Shown: piece after piece, positions 8,938 through 15,431 of the stretch
How positions within the stretch are numbered: the stretch's first letter is position 1
Layout: each line of letters begins with the position of its first letter
Assembly: GCA_937873245.1 (NCBI GenBank)
Contig: CALMVY010000008.1
Location: 1-21,848 of the forward strand
DNA length: 21,848 nt
Direction of reading: 5' to 3'
Source of the DNA: an uncultured Arthrobacter sp.
GTDB taxonomy: Bacteria > Actinomycetota > Actinomycetes > Actinomycetales > Micrococcaceae
The notes under the pieces: model-generated
What the model was told of the DNA's origin: nothing
The model's database searches: none
What the model saw: only the letters and a program-made list of their open reading frames with translations
Position numbers and translations under genes: made by a program

Positions 8938-9742
8938 GTTTCCACAGCCATTTCCTGTCATCCACAGCACGTCGTGCACGTGCGCGTCCTTGTGCGCCAC
9001 GGCCTCCGATTTTCTCCGCGGTCCCCCCGGACGCGCTGAACGCAGATAGCCGGGAAGTTGTCCACAGGGTTTATCCACACTGTTGGTAACTTACATCGCT
9101 GTAGTTCAAGCGGGGGAGGTGGATTTGAGGGCCACTACTGGCGATTTTGCCCCGCGGGCTTTGAGGATCTCCACAATTGTGGATAACTCCTGTGGGTTGC
9201 CCTGTGGTTAAGTGGACAACCCGGCTTGTAAGGCGCGAAAACAGCAGGTTTCCGGGTGTCGAGATCGGGGACTGCAGCGCGGCCGGGCACCCACAACGAC
9301 GGCGAGGGCCGGATAAAAGCTGATTTCAACACGTTTGTACACAGTGTTAATAACGTCCTCGTGCTCTACGCCGGGGCGAAATCGCCGCCAAGTGGCGCCA
9401 GGACTGCGAGGACGGTGATCCGCCCGCTCCGTTATCCCCAGCTGTGGATAAGTTGTGGGTACCGAACTGTTGTTAAGTGGATAACCCGACCCCGGCGCAC
9501 GACTGGCAGAAGGACATGGGAATCCCGCGCTGCGGAGCCCGATTCCAGTTCCAGAAGCCACACACCGCCGACTTATCCACAAGGAATCCACACTGTTAAT
9601 AACCCACACGATTGTGATTCTGTCGAGATCCCAGGGTGGGGCGTGGCTGTGGGCGCCACAGTGCACGGGAAATGCCAATCCCGCTCGAGATACCCGCAAG
9701 AGTTATCAACATTGTGGATAACCTTGCACAGGGTTGTGCACA
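8938..9742. promoter_or_regulatory. DnaA-box cluster (oriC-like or DnaA-titration locus)
   Basis: This gene-free stretch is packed with DnaA boxes on both strands. Exact TTATCCACA occurs at 9071-9079 (+), 9178-9186 (-), 9443-9451 (-), 9573-9581 (+) and 9713-9721 (-). Exact TTGTCCACA is at 9058-9066 (+). One-mismatch boxes are at 8958-8966, 9203-9211, 9211-9219, 9335-9343, 9432-9440, 9476-9484, 9703-9711 and 9734-9742. A weaker one is at 8938-8946. Chance would give far fewer than one exact 9-mer in 800 bp. Some pairs form palindromes, such as CCACAATTGTGG at 9171-9182. DnaA binding is confidently inferred from the consensus. Whether this is an origin, a titration site or a reactivation site cannot be told. 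No long AT-rich unwinding element is obvious. Confidence 0.85.
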
Positions 9743-9753
9743 GCGGGGCGCCG

Positions 9754-10359
9754 TCAGCGAGGCCAGACTCCCGAGGTGGCACGGCGGTGGCTGTCCATCA
9801 AGTGGGTGTCGATCATGCCGATCGCTTCCATCAGGGCATACATCGTCGTGGGGCCGACGAACGCGAAACCCCGCTTCCGCAGCGCCTTGGACAGCGCGAT
9901 CGACTCTGGCGAGGTGGTGGGGATCTCGGAGTGGGAGGCCGGCTCGGGCGTTGCATCCGGCTGGAAGGCCCACACGAAGTCAACCAGTCCGCCGTCCTCC
10001 CTCAGGGCGATCGTGGCCTGGGCGTTGGTGATGGCGGCCCTGATTTTGAGGCGGTTACGGACGATCCCGGCGTCCAGGAGGAGACGTTCAACATCCGCTT
10101 CGGTGAACGCGGCCACCGTCTCGGGATGGAAATCGTGGAATGCAGCCCGGAACGCGGGCCTCTTCCGGAGAATCGTGGCCCAGGAGAGTCCCGCCTGGAA
10201 GGCCTCCAGGCTGATGCGCTCGTACAGGCCCTGCTCGTCGCGTACCGGAAGTCCCCACTCGGTGTCGTAGTACTCGCGCATCATCGGATCCACGGCCGCC
10301 CACGGGGGCCGGGCCAGGCCGTCGTCGCCGATCACTGAGCCGATTACTGCCGGGGCCAT
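9754..10359 (-). CDS. tag: DNA-3-methyladenine glycosylase I
   Basis: A 201-residue Tag-family base-excision enzyme that removes 3-methyladenine from DNA. The family core is clear: YYDTEWGLPVRDE (residues 30-42), ISLEAFQAGLSWATILRKR (49-67, containing the catalytic-site Glu), RLLLDAGIVRNRLKI, VDFVWAF and SKALRKRGFAFVGPTTMYA. Compared with E. coli Tag, whose zinc ligands are Cys4, His17, His175 and Cys179, the first Cys position is Pro (ARPPW), the His is Tyr (YYDTEWG) and the last Cys is Ser (HLMDS). Only one His remains, so it probably binds no zinc. The ATG at 10359 follows GGAAGGAA. The gene ends 12 bp from the last DnaA box and begins downstream of the crgA terminator, so it is likely its own unit. 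Confidence 0.93.
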   Translation of the reverse strand: MAPAVIGSVIGDDGLARPPWAAVDPMMREYYDTEWGLPVRDEQGLYERISLEAFQAGLSWATILRKRPAFRAAFHDFHPETVAAFTEADVERLLLDAGIVRNRLKIRAAITNAQATIALREDGGLVDFVWAFQPDATPEPASHSEIPTTSPESIALSKALRKRGFAFVGPTTMYALMEAIGMIDTHLMDSHRRATSGVWPR

Positions 10360-10426
10360 CCGGGTTCCTTCCCTCGCATTGTTCTCCGTCCCAGCATTAT
10401 CTGGCCCCGGTCAGACATCACGTTAA

Positions 10427-10465
10427 CGCGAAAGACCGGCACACAGGGTGTACCGGTCTTTCGCG
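10427..10465 (-). terminator. Hairpin terminator after crgA
   Basis: A perfect 13-bp stem, CGCGAAAGACCGG (10427-10439) with CCGGTCTTTCGCG (10453-10465), has an inner ACAC/GTGT extension. It lies 15 bp past the crgA stop and before tag. The minus-strand tail is TTTCGCGTTAACG, not a clean T-run, so efficiency is uncertain. Confidence 0.7.
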
Positions 10466-10479
10466 AGTTGCAGCGGGCG

Positions 10480-10731
10480 TCAGGAGCGCCAGCGGGTGGT
10501 CATCAGGAAGCCGATGATGGCGATTCCGAAGCCGGCGAGGATGTTTCCGGATCCCCAAGCGGCTACCGGAAGGGTTCCTTCGCTGATGTAGAAGGTGATG
10601 ATCCACAGCAGGCCAATGATCATCAGGCCGAACATCACCGGTTTGAACCAGACCGGGTTGGGCTTGTAGGCCTGGGCGGACGTCTGCGGCGTTGCGTGAT
10701 CAGTCCTTTTCCGGCGCTTTGACTCGGGCAC
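10480..10731 (-). CDS. crgA: Cell division protein CrgA
   Basis: An 83-residue, two-helix membrane protein that in Streptomyces and Mycobacterium modulates septum formation by binding FtsZ-ring and penicillin-binding proteins. It starts VPESKRRKR, continues through a polar linker to NPVWFKPVMFGLMIIGLLWI (residues 25-44, first helix), a short external loop (FYISEGTLPVAAWGSGN), a second helix at about 63-77, and ends MTTRWRS. This is the diagnostic CrgA architecture. The GTG at 10731 is selected over an ATG at 10797 because AGGAGG sits four bases upstream and CrgA proteins begin P-x-S-K-x-R. A -10-like TAGAAT lies upstream on the minus strand (10846-10851). It neighbours the wall-growth kinase operon, with which it works functionally. 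Confidence 0.94.
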   Translation of the reverse strand: MPESKRRKRTDHATPQTSAQAYKPNPVWFKPVMFGLMIIGLLWIITFYISEGTLPVAAWGSGNILAGFGIAIIGFLMTTRWRS

Positions 10732-10822
10732 GGGTCCTCCTGGGCGGCTGGAACAGGAGCGGGACCCCGGCTTGATATCCTGCAAGAAGGAATACACCGG
10801 CGGTCAGCGCGCTCTTGGTCAT
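10700..10822 (-). CDS. Possible 40-residue upstream ORF overlapping the crgA start
   Basis: A short frame (MTKSALTAGVFLLAGYQAGV start, basic C-terminus) begins between the candidate -10 box and crgA, and runs through the crgA start in another frame. It has one hydrophobic segment. No good ribosome site and no recognised family are seen. It could be a leader peptide or chance; confidence is low. Confidence 0.15.
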   Translation of the reverse strand: MTKSALTAGVFLLAGYQAGVPLLFQPPRRTRARVKAPEKD

Positions 10823-10845
10823 GTTTGAGTTCTTATCCGGAGCCA

Positions 10846-10851
10846 ATTCTA
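10846..10851 (-). promoter_or_regulatory. Candidate -10 box upstream of crgA
   Basis: TAGAAT on the minus strand, about 115 bp before the crgA GTG. No convincing -35 box at 17-18 bp. The 10732-10992 interval separates divergent crgA and the glutaminase gene and must hold promoters for both. A TTGACG at 10916-10921 (+) is the best -35 for the other direction, with only a weak -10 partner. Confidence 0.3.
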
Positions 10852-10992
10852 GCTGTAGTTCAGGCCACAGTAGTGTCCGCCGCGAATGTCCGGGAGGAGA
10901 TGCCACGTGCCGGTATTGACGGTTCCGTTTCGTTCCCCTGGATGGCAATCCACCCAGTTCACTGATTCAACGATTGGTTTAGCAAGGCATCC

Positions 10993-11634
10993 ATGAGCAC
11001 AACCAAGATCCTCGTCGTCGACAACTACGACAGCTTTGTGTACACCCTGGTGGGATACCTTCAGGAACTCGGCGCGGAGACCACAGTGGTCCGCAACGAC
11101 GACGTCACGCTCGTCGAAGCAATCGAGCTCGCGGAAGCGCGCGACGGCGTCCTCATCTCGCCGGGTCCCGGCAACCCTGCCGGCGCGGGCGTTTGCATCG
11201 AGTTGATTAAGTGGTGCGGCAGCCATGGCAAGCCGATGCTGGGAGTCTGCCTGGGCCATCAGGCGCTGGCCGAGGCGTACGGGGGGACCGTGACGCACGC
11301 GCCCGAGTTGATGCACGGCAAGACGTCCCTCGTGGAGCACCACGGCGACAGTGTGTTTACCGGCCTGCCATCACCCTTCACCGCCACCCGCTACCATTCC
11401 CTCGCCGCCGTCCGGGAGAGCATCCCGGACATCCTGGAAATCACCGCTGAGACGGCCAGCGGAGTTGTCATGGGGCTCCAGCACCGCACCGCGCCCCTCT
11501 GCGGGGTGCAGTTCCACCCGGAGTCCGTGCTCACCGAAGGCGGCTACCAGATGCTCGGCAACTGGCTTGAGTCGCTCGGCATGGCCGGCGCCGCGCAGCG
11601 GGCCGCGGCGCTGAGCCCGCTCATCAAGCACTAG
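10993..11634 (+). CDS. trpG: Anthranilate/aminodeoxychorismate synthase glutaminase component II
   Basis: A 213-residue class I glutamine amidotransferase that supplies ammonia to a chorismate-using partner for tryptophan (TrpE) or folate (PabB). The start ILVVDNYDSFVYTLVGYL is diagnostic. The oxyanion segment SPGPGNP (56-62), nucleophile Cys86 in GVCLGHQ, and the His175/Glu177 dyad in FHPESVLTEGG complete the triad. No synthase component I is adjacent, so the choice between trpG and pabA is open; the position matches Rv0013 of Mycobacterium. The ATG at 10993 has a modest AAGG site. Its TAG stop overlaps the pknB stop tail to tail within CTAG (11631-11634), leaving no room for a terminator between two convergent genes. 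Confidence 0.93.
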   Translation: MSTTKILVVDNYDSFVYTLVGYLQELGAETTVVRNDDVTLVEAIELAEARDGVLISPGPGNPAGAGVCIELIKWCGSHGKPMLGVCLGHQALAEAYGGTVTHAPELMHGKTSLVEHHGDSVFTGLPSPFTATRYHSLAAVRESIPDILEITAETASGVVMGLQHRTAPLCGVQFHPESVLTEGGYQMLGNWLESLGMAGAAQRAAALSPLIKH

Positions 11635-13565
11635 CGGGAGGGTCCGCCCAAGAGGGATCCGTCTTCCTTGGCACCCTTGCTGGACGTCGGCGTCGGGGTC
11701 GGTGTGGGACTCGGCGACGGCGGGGGCGCGGGGGCCTTGGCTACAGTCACGGCAACCGTTTTGCCCTGTTCGACCAGGGACTCTGCGGCGTCAGTTTGTC
11801 CGGTGACCTTGCCCGGTTCCACCTGGGAGTTTTCGACTTCCGTGGCGCTTATGCCAAGCCCGAGGTTCTTCAGTGCGGCCTCAGCCTCGGCGACAGGGAG
11901 ACCAACGAGCTGAGGGACGGCCACCTTCCCGGTGGACACGATGATTTCCACCGTGCTGCCCGCCGCGACGTTTTGCCCCGGCGCCGGGTTGGTCGTGATC
12001 ACGATGCCGGCCGGGACCGTGGCGCTGTTGGCCATGGTGGTGCCAGGCGCCCCGGCAAGACCCTTCTGGCGCAGAACATCGCGGGCGGCAGCCTCCGTCC
12101 GCCCGGGCAGGTCCGCGGGGATGGTGATGACGCTGGGGCCCTCGGAAATATTGAGGGTGATGTCCGAGTTCGGATCCAGCGAGCTCCCCGTTGCCGGCAC
12201 GGTGCCGACGGCGATGCCCTTGGCGATGGTCTCGTGCTGCATCCGGCTGAGCTGGGGTTTGAGCCCCGCGTTGTAGAGCTTCTGGAGGGCCTCAGACTCG
12301 GTCAGTGACGTCACCGATGGCACCAGGACCTTGGCCACGGGCGGCGGAGCCTGGTTCATCATGTTGTAGAGCCACAGTCCGCCTCCTGCCAGCACCAGGA
12401 CCGTAACGATGACCAGCGTGGTGATCCACGTCCTACGGCGGGACTTCTGGCTCGGCGTGTGTTCGCGCTCGGGCGGCAGGACCAGCGGCAGGCTGCCCGT
12501 ATCCGCCGCGTCATAGGCGACACCTTGGGCCGCAAGGTCGTTGTCGTCATCAGCCCACGAATCCTGCGGCGGCCGGAGCCTGCCGGTGGGGGTCTCGTCG
12601 AGGAACTTGGCGCCCGTGACCGAGAACGCGGCCGTGGGTGCGCTGCCCGGCGTCGGAACCGTGTCTTGGGGGTCGGTGGCCGCCTCGCTCGCGGCCGGCG
12701 GGACCACGCCGACTCCGCTCCGCGCCGCCCGGAGGGCGCGGCGGAACGCTGCGGCGTCCTGGAAGCGGTCCGCGCGGTTTTTCTGCAGGGCCTTCATCAG
12801 CACGCTGTCCAGCGCCTCCGAGACGTCCGGGTTCAAGCTGCTGGCCAGTTCGGGGATCTCGCGCACGTGCTGGTACGCAACGGAAACCGGGCTGTCTCCG
12901 ATGAACGGCGGCCGGCCGGCCAGCATCTCGTACAGCAGGCATCCGGCCGAGTACAGATCGCTCCGGGCGTCCACGGTCTCGCCGCGGGCCTGTTCCGGTG
13001 AGAGGTACTGGGCGGTCCCCACCACGGCCTGGGTCTGGGTCATGGTGGCCGCGGAGTCGGCCATGGCGCGGGCAATCCCGAAGTCCATCACCTTCACGCT
13101 GTTGGTATCCGGGCAGAACATCACATTGGCCGGCTTGATGTCGCGGTGGACGATCCCGGCCTTGTGGCTGTAATCCAGGGCGGCAAGCACTCCCAGGGTG
13201 AAGTCGATCGCCTGGTCGATGCTGACGTCCTTGGCCCTGATCAGGTCCCGGATCGTCTTCCCGGAAACGAACTCCATAACGATGTACGGCACCCGGACGG
13301 TGTCCTCATGGTCACCGGGGACGGCGTGGTCCCCGGTGTCATAGATGGCAACGATCGAGGGGTGGTTCAGGGCAGCCACTGCCTGTGCCTCACGCTTGAA
13401 CCTGGCCTGGAACTGGGGATCCCTGGCCAGGTCCGGACGCAGCAGCTTGACGGCAACGGTGCGTCCCAGGCGGGTGTCGGTGCCGCGGAAGACATCAGCC
13501 ATGCCGCCGCGGCCGATCAGCTCACCCAGCTCATAACGCCCGCTGAGGACGCGCTGCGTGTTCAC
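11631..13565 (-). CDS. pknB: PASTA-domain Ser/Thr protein kinase PknB
   Basis: A 644-residue transmembrane kinase sensing cell-wall fragments and muropeptides. With the GTG start, the N-terminal kinase domain (about 10-280) shows GRGGMADV (18-25), Lys40, HRDIKPAN with Asp142, DFG at 161, and activation-loop Thr176/Thr178 in MTQTQAVVGTAQY, matching the autophosphorylated pair of mycobacterial PknB. A disordered linker leads to a single helix (about 381-400), followed by three PASTA domains (about 412-477, 479-546, 548-611) and a Pro/Ser/Thr-rich tail. The GTG at 13565 follows GGGAGG and starts a few residues before RYELGE, as in the family. An in-frame ATG at 13613 (660 residues, 6 bp after pknA) has no ribosome site but remains possible. 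It is the last gene of the seven-gene operon. Confidence 0.93.
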   Translation of the reverse strand: MNTQRVLSGRYELGELIGRGGMADVFRGTDTRLGRTVAVKLLRPDLARDPQFQARFKREAQAVAALNHPSIVAIYDTGDHAVPGDHEDTVRVPYIVMEFVSGKTIRDLIRAKDVSIDQAIDFTLGVLAALDYSHKAGIVHRDIKPANVMFCPDTNSVKVMDFGIARAMADSAATMTQTQAVVGTAQYLSPEQARGETVDARSDLYSAGCLLYEMLAGRPPFIGDSPVSVAYQHVREIPELASSLNPDVSEALDSVLMKALQKNRADRFQDAAAFRRALRAARSGVGVVPPAASEAATDPQDTVPTPGSAPTAAFSVTGAKFLDETPTGRLRPPQDSWADDDNDLAAQGVAYDAADTGSLPLVLPPEREHTPSQKSRRRTWITTLVIVTVLVLAGGGLWLYNMMNQAPPPVAKVLVPSVTSLTESEALQKLYNAGLKPQLSRMQHETIAKGIAVGTVPATGSSLDPNSDITLNISEGPSVITIPADLPGRTEAAARDVLRQKGLAGAPGTTMANSATVPAGIVITTNPAPGQNVAAGSTVEIIVSTGKVAVPQLVGLPVAEAEAALKNLGLGISATEVENSQVEPGKVTGQTDAAESLVEQGKTVAVTVAKAPAPPPSPSPTPTPTPTSSKGAKEDGSLLGGPSR

Positions 13566-13619
13566 GGGGCCGCGGTCCTCCCGGTGTGATGGGGTGCGGG
13601 GTGAATTGGGCATGAAGGC

Positions 13620-15431
13620 CTACGTTCCCGTGGGGCTCGGGCTGGAAGTGGCGGCCTTGGCCAGGTGGTACGTGACGATGGAACCGGCGGGCACCTTGCT
13701 GCCGGAAGCGGGCTCGGAGCTGACGAAGGTGCCGGCTGGCTCCTTTTTGTTGGTCGGGTCGACAGCGTCGCCCTTGGCCCAGCGAAGACCGGCACTCTCG
13801 ATGGCCTGTTGGACGGCGGCTTCGCTGGCGCCGGACTGGAGCGTGGGAACGGTGACGGTCTCGGGGGGCTTGGGGCCCTTGGAGTACGACACGGTGATGG
13901 TGGTCCCGGGCTGGACCCGCCCGGCCGGGTCGATGTTGGTAACCGTTCCGGGGGCGGAGGCGTCGAAGACCTCGGCGCCGGTGACGCCCAGCCCCAGGGC
14001 GATCAGTTCGCTGCGGACCTCGTTGTAAGGCCGGCCCAGATAGCTTTCCGGGACCAGATTGACTGCCGCCGGGGTGGACTTGGTCGGAGTCGCGGAGCTG
14101 CTGGTCGGGCTGGGGCTCGTGGTGGTGGGCGAGGCGCTGGTGGTGGCCGGCGTGCTGGTGGTGGTGGCGGCACTGCTGCTCGCCGGTGTCTCCGGGAACA
14201 GGATCCCGGCCTGGGTCAGCACGACGCCCACCAGTGAGAACAGCACCAGCAGGATCAGGGCGATCAGGGGCCAGGTCCAGGGGCTGCGGCCGCGCCGTTC
14301 GGGCTCGTCGACGGGCTCTTCGTAGTCCTCGTCCTCCTGGACCCAATTGCGTTCCGCGGCAAGGGCGTCGGCGCGCGAGAGCGTATTGCGGGCTCCGTAG
14401 GCACTGGCGGCGGCGGCTCCGGCAGCGAGGCCTGCCGCGGCGCCCGCGCCGGCGGCCCCGACCACCGGCAAAGCCGACGTGGCCGACGTCGTGCGGTCTG
14501 CTGTGCCGATAACACCCGTCGCGGCCGTGGGAAGGTCCACCGGCGCAGTGATGGGGCCGGTTGCCTGCTCGAAAAGCAGCATGCCCGGAACGGCGGCGTG
14601 GGCTGCGGCGATGTCACCGTTCCGGATGGCCTCGGCGGCCTCGGAGAGTTTGAGGGCGTCGGCCGGGCGGTTCTTGGGATCCTTGGCCAGCATGGACATC
14701 AGCAGGGCGCGGACCGGTTTCGGCAGGTGTTCCGGCAGTGGCGGCGGGGCATCGTTGACCTGGGCCAGCGCGATGGCGATCTGGGATTCGCCGGAGAACG
14801 GGCGGTGGCCGGTGAGGCACTCGTAGCCGATCACGCCGAGGGCGTAGATGTCCGACGCGCCGGTTGCCAGCTGGCCGGTGGCCTGCTCCGGAGCAAGGTA
14901 CTGGGCGGTGCCCATCACCTGACCGGTCTGGGTGAGGGGGACCTGGTCCGCGAGGCGGGCGATGCCGAAGTCCGTGACCTTGACGCGCCCGTCCGGGGTG
15001 ATCAGGAGGTTGCCCGGCTTGATGTCGCGGTGGACCAGGCCCTGGGCGTGGGCAACCGAGAGTGCGCGCGCCGTCTGGGCAATCATGGACAGGGTGCGGT
15101 CCGGGGAGAGCACCTGTTCGTGTTCGATGATGCTGCTGAGCGGCTGGCCCGGAACCAACTCCATGACGAGGTACGCGGAACCTTCTTCCTCGCCGTAGTC
15201 AAAAACGTTGGCGATGCCCACATGGTTCAGGAGCGCAGTGTGGCGTGCCTCGGCGCGGAACCGCTGGAGGAAGCCGGGATCGCCCGTGTACTCCTCTTTG
15301 AGAACCTTGATGGCAACGATGCGGCCGAGGATCAGGTCTTTGGCCTTCCAGACTTCTCCCATGCCCCCGATCGCAATACGCGTGGTCAGCTGGAACCTGC
15401 CGCCGAGGGTGATTCCTGATGAAGGCCTCAC
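13620..15431 (-). CDS. pknA: Ser/Thr protein kinase PknA with two PASTA-like repeats
   Basis: A 603-residue membrane kinase paired with PknB in control of cell shape and division. The kinase domain shows IGGMGEVWKA (21-30), Lys42 in VAIKVLK, HRDIKPGN with Asp136, DFG at 154, and activation-loop Thr167/Thr169 before MGTAQYLAPEQ. An Ala/Gly-rich stretch (322-348) precedes an acidic region and a membrane helix (about 385-408). A Ser/Thr/Pro linker (415-455) leads to two PASTA-like units (about 456-519 and 524-592). Mycobacterial PknA lacks PASTA domains, so this copy differs. The start GTG (15431) overlaps the pbpA stop by four bases (GTGA). Which of the two kinases is called A or B follows operon order. 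Confidence 0.9.
   Translation of the reverse strand: MRPSSGITLGGRFQLTTRIAIGGMGEVWKAKDLILGRIVAIKVLKEEYTGDPGFLQRFRAEARHTALLNHVGIANVFDYGEEEGSAYLVMELVPGQPLSSIIEHEQVLSPDRTLSMIAQTARALSVAHAQGLVHRDIKPGNLLITPDGRVKVTDFGIARLADQVPLTQTGQVMGTAQYLAPEQATGQLATGASDIYALGVIGYECLTGHRPFSGESQIAIALAQVNDAPPPLPEHLPKPVRALLMSMLAKDPKNRPADALKLSEAAEAIRNGDIAAAHAAVPGMLLFEQATGPITAPVDLPTAATGVIGTADRTTSATSALPVVGAAGAGAAAGLAAGAAAASAYGARNTLSRADALAAERNWVQEDEDYEEPVDEPERRGRSPWTWPLIALILLVLFSLVGVVLTQAGILFPETPASSSAATTTSTPATTSASPTTTSPSPTSSSATPTKSTPAAVNLVPESYLGRPYNEVRSELIALGLGVTGAEVFDASAPGTVTNIDPAGRVQPGTTITVSYSKGPKPPETVTVPTLQSGASEAAVQQAIESAGLRWAKGDAVDPTNKKEPAGTFVSSEPASGSKVPAGSIVTYHLAKAATSSPSPTGT

Noticed and set aside
8552..8965. Minus-strand ORFs of 70-140 residues after the rhomboid gene
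   Set aside because: They resemble each other only because they read the same direct repeat; no start signals, no known domain.
9058..9742. Recurrent TTATCCACA could be read as CRISPR or phage-type repeats
   Set aside because: Units are only nine bases, occur on both strands at irregular spacing, and match the DnaA-box consensus; there are no equal spacers or cas genes.
9256..10338. 360-residue plus-strand ORF across the DnaA cluster and tag
   Set aside because: Its second half is the antisense of tag and its first half encodes the DnaA boxes; no ribosome site and no recognisable domain.
10732..10992. Missing class E sortase or DUF881 gene between crgA and trpG
   Set aside because: Some actinomycetes carry extra genes here; only 261 bp remain, with no remnant of either, so absence is noted without calling a deletion.
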